A DNA stretch of 64,000 bases from a marine gamma proteobacterium HTCC2080 (GCA_000169115.1 AAVV01000006.1:62001-126000); one strand, 5' to 3'. Shown: positions 8,285-17,941, counted from the first letter of the stretch. Notes: generated by a model from the sequence alone, not told the origin. Numbers and translations are program-made.

Positions 8285-9493
8285 TCAATGCGGTCCTGTC
8301 CAGTCTTCTAAAAAGCTCATGAGATCTGCGTTGTTCATGGGTTTAGCGCAATAAAAACCTTGAACTGTGTCCACGCCTAACGATGCTAAAAGATCCCAGT
8401 CTTCTCTGCCTTCTGCGCCTTCGGCGACAATATCCATTTTTAGGCTCTTCGCCAGAGTGACACTGGATTCAAGTATTGCTCGTGCTCCTGCATTTTCTGC
8501 GGCACCAAAGACAAAGGCGCGGTCAATTTTTAGTTCGCTAAATGGAATGCGCTTAAGCTGTTCCATAGAAGCATTGCCGGTACCAAAGTCATCGATTGAA
8601 AGCGCGAAACGTTTCATGCGAAGGCGCATTAGTGTCTCCAGTATGCCCAGGGCGTTGTCCATGACCTGAGTTTCGGTGACTTCCAACACTACATTGGATA
8701 AATCCATGCCTTCGTTCTGGGCGGTTTCAATGAGAAAGTCAGTGAAGCCCGGAGCCGTGAAAGAGTTGACCGATATGTTGACCGATATTTTCATCGTAAT
8801 GCCCTGAGCTAACCAATCTCCCGCCTGATGCATGGCTTTTCGATAGATAGCGCAGGTGAGCTGGTCAATATGCCCCGTCTCCTCGGCAAGGGGAATAAAT
8901 GCTCCGGGTCCCAGCAGCCCTTTCTCTGGGTGCATCCATCTCGCTAAGGTTTCAACGCCGGTGACTTCCCCCGTGCTTATATTCACTTTGGGCTGGTACA
9001 CCAGATGCAGTTGGTCTGAGTTCATGCCATCTAGCAGTTCAGTTTCTGAAATTCCTTCTTGATGCCAGCCTTGTTTCTCAACCACTGCCGTTGGTTGAAA
9101 TGTATTAAGAAGGTTGCTCAGTGCGTCTGGTTTGAGAGGTTTAGGAATCACACCCAATATGTGCAGTTTGTGAGCGGCGGCGAGATCTCTCGCGGTTTCG
9201 AGCATTCGCTCATCTTCGCCGCTGAGCAGGATCATGCCAGCGCTTACGTTCCTGTCGGCTGCGTGCCGCATGAAGGCTATGCCATCCATCTCAGGCATAT
9301 TCAGGTCGCAAATAATGACATCAAAAGGCGTCGTCACATTGTCTATCTCACCTAGCGCTACCACTCCGTTGTCTGCTGTAACAACGTTGTCATAGCCTAG
9401 TTTTGATAAAATTCTGACTGTGAGTTTGAGCACGAAGGCTTCGTCATCAACCACTAGCACTTTCAGTGAGGAAGTATCCATTTCCTTTTGCAT
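8285..9493 (-). CDS. Response regulator with EAL domain (c-di-GMP phosphodiesterase)
   Basis: Receiver plus EAL protein. The receiver has the acidic pair in VLVVDDEAF, the phospho-acceptor in VIICDLNMPEMDG and Lys in GVIPKPL. The EAL domain retains the catalytic set: ETLARW in place of EALLRW, SVNIS, LEVTET, IDDFGTG, LKIDRAF, VAEGAEG and QGFYCAKPM, so hydrolysis of c-di-GMP is likely. The start at ATG 9493 has GGA 6 bases upstream; a GTG 27 bases earlier is possible. It is the first gene of the minus-strand series, 67 bases before rsbR. The hybrid kinase at the end of the operon could phosphorylate its receiver (inference). Confidence 0.88.
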   Translation of the reverse strand: MQKEMDTSSLKVLVVDDEAFVLKLTVRILSKLGYDNVVTADNGVVALGEIDNVTTPFDVIICDLNMPEMDGIAFMRHAADRNVSAGMILLSGEDERMLETARDLAAAHKLHILGVIPKPLKPDALSNLLNTFQPTAVVEKQGWHQEGISETELLDGMNSDQLHLVYQPKVNISTGEVTGVETLARWMHPEKGLLGPGAFIPLAEETGHIDQLTCAIYRKAMHQAGDWLAQGITMKISVNISVNSFTAPGFTDFLIETAQNEGMDLSNVVLEVTETQVMDNALGILETLMRLRMKRFALSIDDFGTGNASMEQLKRIPFSELKIDRAFVFGAAENAGARAILESSVTLAKSLKMDIVAEGAEGREDWDLLASLGVDTVQGFYCAKPMNNADLMSFLEDWTGPH

Positions 9494-9561
9494 CCTGTTT
9501 CCAGTCGTCAGGCGCGCCACATTACGGCGCGACTGCGAAATATTATTAGTTGAGGTCTTTC

Positions 9562-9577
9562 CGTGACCTTTGTCACA
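9562..9577. promoter_or_regulatory. CRP/Vfr-like binding site upstream of the stressosome operon
   Basis: CGTGA-CCTTTG-TCACA matches the CRP consensus TGTGA-N6-TCACA at 9 of 10 defined positions. It lies 69-84 bases upstream of the REC-EAL start, a plausible activator position. Binding is not demonstrated and the crp gene is outside the window. Confidence 0.4.
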
Positions 9578-9749
9578 GTATAGGCGTTTGATTTAGCGTT
9601 TAGCCATAGTCCTGGTGTGAAAAAGTCTTTATGCACCACGGCACAAACTTTGCACCGGCATTGGTCCTGTGTGGAGGTCGAAATTTTGTTTGCAAGGATT
9701 AAATTAGACAAAGTCGACTGGCAAAATATTGCCGAGACGCCGCGCGCTG

Positions 9750-10175
9750 CTAGTCCTCAGGGTGTAACTGTTGCGCAGAGAATGACAAGGCTTCTAAGCA
9801 TTCAATGGCTTCAAATCTACGCTCGTAAGGTACGAAGACATGATCGTGTAATGCTGCGGCGACAACATTGGCACACATATCAATGTTAGTTAGGGCCTGA
9901 GCTACCGCCGCGGTTAGGCCTACGGCCTCAAGATCTGAGCAAACTTGTAAGGTGATTTTCGCAAATGTAGGCCGAAGTGCGGGCGGGGATTGGGTCACTG
10001 CCGATGCCCGCCGTATCAGCGTATTGCCCTCAGCTTCTTGAACTAGCGCAAATAATGTTGCCATGTCTAAATCTAACGGGGCGCCCTTAGCGATATGGTC
10101 AAAAACCCACGGGTCTGAGCACAATACCGGGTTGAGATTAGCGAGTAAGTACGAGCAGGTTTGCTGGCTGGACAT
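9750..10175 (-). CDS. ACT-domain protein (small conserved family)
   Basis: A 141-aa cytoplasmic protein of the two-part ACT family whose members carry a C-terminal FxxITLxVxSxLEAVGLTAAV segment; here it reads FAKITLQVCSDLEAVGLTA and then CANVVAAALHDHVFVPYERR. Such proteins may sense amino acids, but no reaction is known. ATG 10175 is chosen (AGGAG 10 bases upstream; the conserved domain begins at once). A longer in-frame extension to 10340 has poorly structured sequence and is not supported. Confidence 0.8.
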   Translation of the reverse strand: MSSQQTCSYLLANLNPVLCSDPWVFDHIAKGAPLDLDMATLFALVQEAEGNTLIRRASAVTQSPPALRPTFAKITLQVCSDLEAVGLTAAVAQALTNIDMCANVVAAALHDHVFVPYERRFEAIECLEALSFSAQQLHPED

Positions 10176-10455
10176 GGCAATTACGCTCCTGTGTGATGGG
10201 GACAAACGCGTATCAGAATAGGCGGCTCCGTCATAGAAAACACCCCTAGGCTGCGGTAGCCTGTCACAGGATACTATGTGACTGAAGGGCAGAGGCGATT
10301 TGGTCGCGGCGTCTCCATGCACACCCACAGTACGGGTCATCCCTATTGCAGTGGCACCTGGCCCCGGAAGTTCGCATCTAGCTAACCCGTATCGGCGGCA
10401 TTTGGCGTCCTGTCAGGAGCTGGAGTAGTGTTGGAGCAGGAGTTTTGGAGTAAAC

Positions 10456-10944
10456 ATGAAGTCAGTATTCGAGATTTTGCAAGCCAAGCCTGAGGATGTT
10501 CCCATCATCATGCGTTTTATTCGTGAGTTGGCCGAGTACGAGCATGCCATCGATTTAGTCCAAGCCACTGAAGATGATTTAAACAAGGCGCTTTTTGGTG
10601 ATTCCCCTAAAGTTTGGGCGGCTATTTGCTGGGGAAACGATGTGGCCATCGGCTTTGTGCTCTACTTTTTTAATTTTTCCACCTGGACTGGCCGCCACGG
10701 GCTTTTTCTTGAGGATCTTTACGTTTCGCCCCAGCATCGGGGTTCTGGTGCAGGGAAGGCGTTGCTTAGGCACCTCGCTCAAGTTGCCCTAAAACATGAC
10801 TGCGCTAGGTTTGAGTGGAATGTGCTGGACTGGAATAAGCCCGCTATCGAATTTTATGAGTCTTTGGGTGCGCTGCCACAGTCTGAGTGGTTGGGCTATC
10901 GGCTGACGGGTGCTGCATTGACGGCGCTTGCTGAATCAAAGTGA
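10456..10944 (+). CDS. GNAT-family N-acetyltransferase (SSAT-like)
   Basis: A 162-aa GNAT enzyme transferring acetyl from acetyl-CoA to an amine. The acetyl-CoA loop is LYVSPQHRGSGAGKALL, preceded by GLFLEDLYV and followed by the C-terminal FEWNVLDWNKPAIEFYESLGA signature shared with diamine/spermidine and thialysine acetyltransferases. A polyamine-type substrate is therefore the best guess, not proven. A good GGAG lies 5 bases before the ATG. Confidence 0.85.
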   Translation: MKSVFEILQAKPEDVPIIMRFIRELAEYEHAIDLVQATEDDLNKALFGDSPKVWAAICWGNDVAIGFVLYFFNFSTWTGRHGLFLEDLYVSPQHRGSGAGKALLRHLAQVALKHDCARFEWNVLDWNKPAIEFYESLGALPQSEWLGYRLTGAALTALAESK

Positions 10945-11043
10945 GTGTTTTTAACTGCGCAACTCTGGACCAGCCTAAGCCAGCTTGTGCACCGACAGAT
11001 TACGGTGTCTTTTGTGCAAGTTTGTAGAAGCGCGGCCGCCGCA

Positions 11044-12555
11044 ATGTATCGGTTTTTTGTAGGAGGGTTACTGGCTTCGCTATTAGTCGGTTGCGCTACG
11101 GCACCCTCATTACCTGATAAACCCAAAAGCTATTTTGATGATTTAGAGCTCACAGCATCTCCTTTGATAACGCTGGCGCAATCCCGGGCGGGTTCAGGGG
11201 TGGCGTTACTAGCAGATCCAGAGGAGGCCTTGCAGGCGAGACTGCACTTGGCAGAGCTCGCCCAGACAACGCTCGATTTACAATATTATCTGTGGCAAGG
11301 CGACGATAGCGGTCTGAGTTTAAGTCATGAGGTTTTAACCGCCGCTGATCGTGGAGTACGCGTCCGTATTTTGCTTGATGATATTTATCACTCAGGAAGG
11401 GATTCAGCCTATCAGACGCTTAATTCACACCCCAATGTGCAGGTTCGTTTGTTTAATCCTATCGGCAATCGGGGTGCCGCCAAAATGCCTAACTACGCCT
11501 TTCAAAAATCGACTTTTAACTATCGTATGCACAATAAAATCTTTCTTGTCGATGGTGTGGCTGCGGTGTTGGGGGGCCGTAATATTGGCGATGAATATTT
11601 TGGTCGAAACACCAGCTTTAATTTTCAAGATATTGATGCCATCACAGTGGGTGCAGTGGTGAACCATGTGGGGGAGGCTTTTGATCTTTTTTGGAACTCA
11701 GAGTTTGCCATTCCCGTGGAGGTTTTGCGTCAAAAGGGTTTGAAATTAATCGACGCGACGCAACGAAGCAGGTTGTCGGCAGCCAGAGAGCAAGTACGTT
11801 CTGGTGATGGCGAGCATGCTGCCGGAGCCTCTCATCTTACTTGGCTGGATACGCTTTCAAATGGCCTACTGTGGACGAACGCGCGAATCATTGTTGATCG
11901 CCCTGACCGCGGTGGTGAGTATCCTGATTCGGCTTTTACAGCGTTTACGGAAGACCCTGAATTAACGCCTTCCAGCACAGTTCAGATTCAAACGGCCTAC
12001 TTGATTCCCAATGGCCCTATGTTGGGGAATCTCACAGCTCTCAGCACGAAAGGTGTTGATGTTCGCATACTGACAAATTCAGCCGCATCTACGAACCATG
12101 GGGTTGTTCACGCCTACTACTCGAAGTACCGAAAGCAGCTCTTGTCAGAAAACATTGAGCTGTATGAAGTACAGGGCACAGGTGCTCTTGCAACTTACCT
12201 CGATCGAGTGGGTGAGGATGCCCATGCAGGATTGCACACTAAGGCGATGGTGGTGGATGAGCGCCTCAGCGTTATTGGTTCATACAATATGGATCCACGT
12301 TCACGGGTATGGAATTCAGAGATTGCGTTAGTAGTAGACGACGCCAATTTTGCAGCTGAGGTGCTGCAAGAAATGGAACGGGATTTTTCTCCGGAGGCAG
12401 CCTGGCGATTGTCTCTTGATGAGAAGGAATCGGTGGTTTGGACCGGAGAGTCCGAGGGCGCTGAAACGCAGTTTCATCGTGACCCGGGCAGTACTTGGTG
12501 GGACCGACTAGTTTGGGGCATATTTAGAATTTTGCCGCTGGAAAACGAGCTCTAA
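11044..12555 (+). CDS. Phospholipase D-family lipoprotein (ClsC-like)
   Basis: A 503-aa enzyme of the PLD superfamily, closest in layout to cardiolipin synthase C. It starts with a lipoprotein signal peptide (MYRFFVGGLLASLLVGC, lipobox LVGC), which places the start at ATG 11044 rather than further upstream, so the protein should be membrane-anchored outside the cytoplasm. Two HKD motifs are intact: His163/Lys165/Asp170 in HNKIFLVDGVAAVLGGRN and His398/Lys400/Asp405 in HTKAMVVDERLSVIGSYNMD. The likely role is phosphatidyl transfer or phospholipid remodelling; a phospholipase is the alternative. It follows the GNAT gene by 99 bases. Confidence 0.88.
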   Translation: MYRFFVGGLLASLLVGCATAPSLPDKPKSYFDDLELTASPLITLAQSRAGSGVALLADPEEALQARLHLAELAQTTLDLQYYLWQGDDSGLSLSHEVLTAADRGVRVRILLDDIYHSGRDSAYQTLNSHPNVQVRLFNPIGNRGAAKMPNYAFQKSTFNYRMHNKIFLVDGVAAVLGGRNIGDEYFGRNTSFNFQDIDAITVGAVVNHVGEAFDLFWNSEFAIPVEVLRQKGLKLIDATQRSRLSAAREQVRSGDGEHAAGASHLTWLDTLSNGLLWTNARIIVDRPDRGGEYPDSAFTAFTEDPELTPSSTVQIQTAYLIPNGPMLGNLTALSTKGVDVRILTNSAASTNHGVVHAYYSKYRKQLLSENIELYEVQGTGALATYLDRVGEDAHAGLHTKAMVVDERLSVIGSYNMDPRSRVWNSEIALVVDDANFAAEVLQEMERDFSPEAAWRLSLDEKESVVWTGESEGAETQFHRDPGSTWWDRLVWGIFRILPLENEL

Positions 12556-12676
12556 ATCTGGACAATGTGCCTAGAGACGCCACCGAGGTCCGGCATGCAT
12601 CAATTTGGCCGAGTTTGCGCGTATTGCTTCCCACCCGCACTAACCTTTAAACCCTACATTTTGAGTATTCAGTGAC

Positions 12677-15166
12677 ATGTTTGAAAAATTTTCGGTTGCC
12701 AGTTTAATGAGTCATCGCTGCCTAATGTTACTTTTTTGTCTTGGCTTTGCCGGACTTGCTTGTGCTGATGATGATGTTGACGAAATTGGAAGTGGTCGTG
12801 TGGCATTTGCACAGCTGGGGCAGGAGCTACCAGATGCCAACAGCTACCGCACCGCATCGGGTGCGCCCGGGCACGCTTACTGGCAGCAACAGGCAGACTA
12901 TGACATCAGCGCGGTGCTTGATGCACAGACTCGGCAAATAACAGCGACGGCAGTAATCGTCTACACCAACAATAGCCCCGATATTTTGACGTACCTTTGG
13001 CTCCAATTGGATCAAAACCGATTCCGCAGCGACTCGCTTGATCAGCGGTCTAGGACAGTGACAGAAGATCGGGTGAGTTTCGGAACCCTGCGGGAGCAGC
13101 AATCCTATGCTGATAATCAGTATGGCTACGAAGGGTTGCTTTTTCGTAACAGCAAAGGCGACCCAATGCAGGCTGCTTTGGTGGGCACCATGGCGCGCCT
13201 AGACCTGAGTGAGCCACTGCGGCCGGGGGAGAGTATTGAGTTTACTGTGGCGTGGCGATTCAATATTCTCGAAGAGGTCGCCGTTGGCAGTAGAGGCGGC
13301 TTCGAATATTTTGAAAAGACCGACACACAACTCTTTTTTTTGGCGCAATGGTTTCCGCGTCTGGCGGCTTACACCGACTATGCCGGCTGGCAAAATAAGG
13401 CCTTTTTAGGCCGTGGGGAATTTACCCTCGAGTTTGGTAACTACCAAGTGGCTCTCACGGTTCCCGACAATCACATAGTGTCTGCAACCGGTGTTCTTAC
13501 TAATCCCAAAGTTGTGCTGTCGCCTGAGCAACGGACTAGGCTTGAGGCTGTAGACAATAAAAAGCCGCAGTTCATAGTGACGCCAGAAGAAGCCTTGGCG
13601 AATGAGAAGATGCCATCTTCCGGGGCAAAAACCTGGATCTTCAAGGCTGAAAACGTTCGAGATTTTGCCTGGGCCAGTTCGGCCAAATTTGTTTGGGACG
13701 CTATGCTTCATGAGCAACCCGGGGCGCAATATGACTCGGTCTTGGCCATGTCTTTTTACCCGAACGAAGCTGAACCGGTGTGGTCAAAATATTCAACTCA
13801 AGCGGTTGTTCACACTCTGGATGTTTACAGCCGATTCTCGTTTGATTACCCCTATCCCACCGCTCAGTCCGTGAATACCTGGGAAAGTGGTGGGATGGAA
13901 TATCCCATGATTACCTTTAATGGTTATCGACCCGATCCACCTCGAGCGAAACCTGAAAAACCCGAGTCAGCAGAAAGCCTGGCCAACGAGGCCCGCGCGT
14001 ATTCACGTCGCATTAAGTACGGCCTCATTGGTGTGATCATCCACGAAATAGGACACATTTATTTTCCCATGATCGTGAACTCTGATGAGCGCCAGTGGAC
14101 CTGGATGGATGAGGGGCTCAATACATTTTTAGAATACATGGCCGAGCTGGAGTGGGAAGAGGACTATCCGGCTTTTAGGGATGACACCAATATCTTGGAT
14201 TACATACCGGGTTACATGACATCGAAAAATCAAGTGCCGGTGATGACACAGTCAGATTCCATTCTACAGTTTGGTCCTAATGCCTATGTGAAGCCTGCGG
14301 CTGCGCTGACGGTGTTGCGAGAGACGGTGATGGGGCGTGAGCTATTTGATTTTGCCTTTCGGGAGTACTCGCAACGTTGGCAATTCAAGCGGCCGACGCC
14401 TGCAGATTTTTTTCGCACGATGGAAGATGCATCCGGTGTTGACCTTGACTGGTTCTGGCGGGCTTGGTTTTACGGGATAGAACACGTCGACGTCGCACTA
14501 AATGATATTCGCGTCTACCGCCTGAAGTCCGGCGACCCAGACGCCGATGCACCGTTAGATCGGCTCGAGGCTGCTCAAGATAAGCCCGTGCCTGTGACGG
14601 TGCTGCGCAATCAAGATGAGGGACGTGTCCCTCGCGAGAGTCGGATTCAGGATTTAGAAGATCTCTACAGCAGTAACGATCGGTTTACCGTTACCAATAA
14701 GGATCGCAACGAAGCGACAAAAGCGTATAAAAAATTAGAGCCCTGGGAGCAGGCTGTACTTGCGCGAGCCCTCGAGGAGGATCCCATATTTTATTTTTTA
14801 GACTTTGAGAATGTTGGTGGTGTGCCCTCGCCGATACCCCTTGAAATCAACTATGAAGACGGTTCCAGCCGTAGAGTGATGATCCCCGCTGAGATCTGGC
14901 GCCGAAATGCTAAGAATGTGACTCATCGTCTGGTAGAAGCGAAGCCCATAGCTTATGTGCAAATTGACGGTATGCACCAAACTGCAGATGCGGATTACGC
15001 CAACAATCGCTTTCCCCCAGAGATTCGAGCGTCGCGGTTGAAGACCTACAAGCGCGATAGAAAAACTCGGAACCTCATGGCGGATCTTTTGGTAGAACTT
15101 AAGAAAAAGTCGGGTGAAGGCGCCGAGCAGGGTGAAAGTGTTGAGCTTGAGGCTGTTCAGGATTGA
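12677..15166 (+). CDS. M1-family zinc metallopeptidase, exported
   Basis: An 829-aa gluzincin with a signal peptide (hydrophobic CLMLLFCLGFAGLACA). The zinc site is HEIGH at residues 456-460 plus Glu479 in WMDEGLN, the exact HExxH-x18-E spacing of M1 peptidases. The exopeptidase GAMEN loop is represented by SGGMEYPMITF. Parts of the N-terminal beta domain (YWLQLD-like TYLWLQLDQNRF) and a C-terminal domain follow. It is probably periplasmic or surface-located and hydrolyses peptides. The next gene, DUF6702-like, is co-directional and starts within 50 bases, a pairing seen elsewhere. Confidence 0.9.
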   Translation: MFEKFSVASLMSHRCLMLLFCLGFAGLACADDDVDEIGSGRVAFAQLGQELPDANSYRTASGAPGHAYWQQQADYDISAVLDAQTRQITATAVIVYTNNSPDILTYLWLQLDQNRFRSDSLDQRSRTVTEDRVSFGTLREQQSYADNQYGYEGLLFRNSKGDPMQAALVGTMARLDLSEPLRPGESIEFTVAWRFNILEEVAVGSRGGFEYFEKTDTQLFFLAQWFPRLAAYTDYAGWQNKAFLGRGEFTLEFGNYQVALTVPDNHIVSATGVLTNPKVVLSPEQRTRLEAVDNKKPQFIVTPEEALANEKMPSSGAKTWIFKAENVRDFAWASSAKFVWDAMLHEQPGAQYDSVLAMSFYPNEAEPVWSKYSTQAVVHTLDVYSRFSFDYPYPTAQSVNTWESGGMEYPMITFNGYRPDPPRAKPEKPESAESLANEARAYSRRIKYGLIGVIIHEIGHIYFPMIVNSDERQWTWMDEGLNTFLEYMAELEWEEDYPAFRDDTNILDYIPGYMTSKNQVPVMTQSDSILQFGPNAYVKPAAALTVLRETVMGRELFDFAFREYSQRWQFKRPTPADFFRTMEDASGVDLDWFWRAWFYGIEHVDVALNDIRVYRLKSGDPDADAPLDRLEAAQDKPVPVTVLRNQDEGRVPRESRIQDLEDLYSSNDRFTVTNKDRNEATKAYKKLEPWEQAVLARALEEDPIFYFLDFENVGGVPSPIPLEINYEDGSSRRVMIPAEIWRRNAKNVTHRLVEAKPIAYVQIDGMHQTADADYANNRFPPEIRASRLKTYKRDRKTRNLMADLLVELKKKSGEGAEQGESVELEAVQD

Positions 15167-15213
15167 AGCTTTCGGCTTTAAGGGATATCAACACAGGAAA
15201 ACCTAAGACAAAC

Positions 15214-15771
15214 ATGTCTCACAATTGGATTACTGCAGGAAGTAGCGCCCCACGACAGCAGCCCGCAAGCCTCTGCAAGCGTGTGGCTTTGAACGCGGCC
15301 CAGTTATTGGGCGGGGTTGCGGTTGTTCTGTTATTGCTCAGTGGTCAGGCTGCTGACGCTCACCGGGAGCACGGTGTTTGGACCGAGCTGGTCTGGTCAG
15401 AGGACCGTTTTGAGATTACTCATCACATGCACCTACAGGATGCTCAACAGGTTTTGAAGACATTGGGCTTTGATATCAACCTTGATAGCCCCGAGGGATT
15501 GGCGCGGCTCGCACTGTATGTTGAGGAGCGATTTTTGCTATTTGAACGGGGAAAAGTAGCACGCCTTGATTTGATTGGCGCCGAGACCGAGGGCGATTTT
15601 CTGTATGTCTTTCAAGAATGGCATGGTTCACAGACGATCGAGATACCTCAAATTAAAAGCACGTTGCTTGAAGATGTGCATCCCGATGCGGTCACATGGA
15701 TTCGCATAGAGGCGCCAGAGCTAAACCAGACTTGGTCAGTAGGCGGCAACGATTCAAGCAGCAACTCTTAA
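15214..15771 (+). CDS. DUF6702-like exported protein
   Basis: A 185-aa protein with an N-terminal hydrophobic segment (LLGGVAVVLLLLSGQAADAH) that looks like a signal peptide, placing most of the chain in the periplasm. The following HREHGVWTELVWSEDRFEITHHMHLQDA, read in parts, resembles DUF6702 proteins, which often accompany M1-type peptidases. Function unknown. ATG 15214 is chosen; a TTG at 15163 overlapping the peptidase stop codon would add 17 unlikely residues but could couple translation. Confidence 0.7.
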   Translation: MSHNWITAGSSAPRQQPASLCKRVALNAAQLLGGVAVVLLLLSGQAADAHREHGVWTELVWSEDRFEITHHMHLQDAQQVLKTLGFDINLDSPEGLARLALYVEERFLLFERGKVARLDLIGAETEGDFLYVFQEWHGSQTIEIPQIKSTLLEDVHPDAVTWIRIEAPELNQTWSVGGNDSSSNS

Positions 15772-15834
15772 ACTTTTCATTGACTGAATGCCTCATGATC
15801 TTAGCAAGCCTTGCTTGGGCTTCTAACTTAAGGC

Positions 15835-17046
15835 TCAGGTCACGGTGCCGCGTTTTGAAAACCGCTCTTCACGATAGATACCCGACCTCAGGATATCTGC
15901 GAGAGTGGCGACGGCGACGTCTATATCAGAGCGTTGGTTATACAACGGTGCGATGCCGAAGCGAATAATGTCAGGCTCGCGAAAGTCGACAATGACCCCC
16001 CGGTCTATCAATGCCTGGCTAATGGGGAATCCATCTTCAAGACGTAAGCTGACCTGCGAGCCCCGCTCGTGGGCTTGGTAGGGAGTTAAGCAGTGAATAT
16101 CGCGTGTCACAGGATGGTTGGCTAATTGATCCATCAGGTATTGGGTCAGCATTAGGCTATGTTGGCGAAGTGTTGTTATGGCTGTCGACTCAAAGATCGA
16201 CAAGGCAGCCTCAGCTGCTGCCATAGCAATGACGCTCTGGGTTCCCGTAAGGAACCTAGAAATGCCAGGCGCAGGCCGATAGCTCGGTTCAAAGGCGAAG
16301 CGATCGGCATGCCCCATCCATCCAGGCAAGGGGTTGCTTGCGCCTTGATGCCTCTTGGCAATATAGAGAAATCCTGGTGAGCCAGGACCGCCGTTAAGGA
16401 ACTTATAGGTGCAGCCGACAGCCATGTCGGCGTTGTGGCGATTTAATGCGGTCTCTACAACTCCGGCACTGTGGGCAAGGTCCCAGATCACCAGAGCCCC
16501 GGCAGCTTGAGCTCGTGCCGTAATGCCTGGCAAATCGCGCAGCGTGCCTGTACGAAAATTGACGTGAGAAAGCGACACAGCGGCGACGTCGCTAAAGTCC
16601 AGTGTGCTCAGCGCCTCCACAGGGACAGCGTCCACTTGGCAGCGTCTGTTGCCTAACAACTGCGCCACGCCTTCTGCCATATAGTTGTCTGTGGGGAAAT
16701 GTCCCGCTTCGGTAACAATCCTAGTGCGGGGTGCATTGACTTCAAGAGCGGCGGTAAGACATTTAAAGAGGTTGATCGATAGGTTGTCGCAACACAAAAC
16801 TTCACCCGGGCCAGCACCAATAAGTTGGGCGATGCGGTCGCCAACGGCACTGGGCTGGCCAATCCAGTTATGGTCATTCCACCCTGCGATCAGGTCCTTA
16901 CCCCATTGATCATTTACAACGGTGGCGACGCGACGTCTGACCGTATCGTGGAGGGCCCCCAACGAGTTGCCATCCAGATATATGCGCTCTGGAGATAGAT
17001 GAAACCCGGCGCGAATTGAGGCCAGTGCCTCATTAGCGTCAGCCAC
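15835..17046 (-). CDS. kynU: Kynureninase
   Basis: PLP enzyme cleaving kynurenine to anthranilate and alanine in tryptophan breakdown. At 403 aa it has the normal length. Conserved features are RIYLDGNSLGALH at the N-terminus, a DLAHSAG segment (Asp189, His192) that contacts the cofactor, and the PLP lysine Lys215 in GCTYKFLNGGPGSPGF. It overlaps the 3' end of the arylformamidase-like gene by 8 bases, so the two are translationally coupled. No tryptophan dioxygenase is in the window. Confidence 0.95.
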   Translation of the reverse strand: MADANEALASIRAGFHLSPERIYLDGNSLGALHDTVRRRVATVVNDQWGKDLIAGWNDHNWIGQPSAVGDRIAQLIGAGPGEVLCCDNLSINLFKCLTAALEVNAPRTRIVTEAGHFPTDNYMAEGVAQLLGNRRCQVDAVPVEALSTLDFSDVAAVSLSHVNFRTGTLRDLPGITARAQAAGALVIWDLAHSAGVVETALNRHNADMAVGCTYKFLNGGPGSPGFLYIAKRHQGASNPLPGWMGHADRFAFEPSYRPAPGISRFLTGTQSVIAMAAAEAALSIFESTAITTLRQHSLMLTQYLMDQLANHPVTRDIHCLTPYQAHERGSQVSLRLEDGFPISQALIDRGVIVDFREPDIIRFGIAPLYNQRSDIDVAVATLADILRSGIYREERFSKRGTVT

Positions 17047-17941
17047 CGCTCGTACTACCTGTTTGCATTAAATATTCCAGAGCTTTTAAAACCTGCTCAA
17101 AGGCAGCTGTGGCCGGATGGATGAGATCGAAGTGTCCTGATTCCGCAATCATCTGAGTGCTCGTGTCTGAAAGACCAGTGAGTTGATCGGGCCCCACAAT
17201 GGCGTCGGCCTCGCCCAGAATCAAATGTGTGGGCTTGGGGAAGACTTTGTTATGTACCGAAGCTGAGGTATAGCGATCAGGATGGGATTCAGGTGGCCCT
17301 TCCATAAATTCTGTGACCATGCTTTGACACGAGCCCTCCTGTCGCGCATAGGTCGCTAAATTGGTAATGGCTGCGAGAGCCAGCGTTCCTTTTATGGGTA
17401 AAGTAGGATCAGTTGCGCTCAAGAGAGCGAGGTGGCCCCCTGCCGAGTGGCCGATTAGCCAGGGATGGTCCCCACTGAGCGCGGCAACTTGTTGCGTGGC
17501 CAGTACGATATCGGTTATTGAACCTGGCCAGCCACCGCCGGGGTCGCCCACCCGGCGATATTCAGCAAGCCAAACGTCATACCCCACCTGTGCCAGTGCT
17601 CTGGCCATGGGGGTGGCGTGCTGGCGATCATAAGCGTTGGACCAGCAGCCGCCATGAATAATAAGTAGGGTCCCGCGAGTTGAGGCGGGGGAGTGAAACC
17701 GAAGCAGGCTTTGCTGTGCCGCTTGGCCGTAGGAGAAGGTTTGGGGTGCTGTGCCGTCATTGGCTAGAGCCAGAAGGTCGTCGAAGCTGACAGGCATCGA
17801 TACCGCGAGATCGTCTTTTGGAATTGATTGATGCCTGTCAGAAGGCAGGGCGTTGCTAAATGCCTTGCCCCCCAATAGTGCGATGGCGCCCAAAAACAAT
17901 AGTGTCGCGAATCGGCCCCGCTGGAGGGTGTCTCGACTCAT
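17039..17941 (-). CDS. Exported alpha/beta hydrolase, arylformamidase-like
   Basis: A 300-aa alpha/beta hydrolase with oxyanion motif IHGGCW, nucleophile elbow GHSAGGH (Ser) and a later acid/His pair (GEADAI, SGHFDLI). HGGxW and the link to kynU suggest N-formylkynurenine formamidase. The odd point is a signal peptide (ATLLFLGAIALLGGKAFSNA) after ATG 17941, which has AAGG 9 bases upstream. This would place the enzyme outside the cytoplasm, whereas kynureninase is cytoplasmic. It may act on another ester or amide, or the hydrophobic segment may be an anchor. Confidence 0.75.
   Translation of the reverse strand: MSRDTLQRGRFATLLFLGAIALLGGKAFSNALPSDRHQSIPKDDLAVSMPVSFDDLLALANDGTAPQTFSYGQAAQQSLLRFHSPASTRGTLLIIHGGCWSNAYDRQHATPMARALAQVGYDVWLAEYRRVGDPGGGWPGSITDIVLATQQVAALSGDHPWLIGHSAGGHLALLSATDPTLPIKGTLALAAITNLATYARQEGSCQSMVTEFMEGPPESHPDRYTSASVHNKVFPKPTHLILGEADAIVGPDQLTGLSDTSTQMIAESGHFDLIHPATAAFEQVLKALEYLMQTGSTSGG

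Noticed and set aside
10176-10340. 55-codon upstream extension of the ACT-domain gene
   Set aside because: The conserved protein begins at ATG 10175 with AGGAG ahead; the extension is poor in secondary structure and not part of the family.
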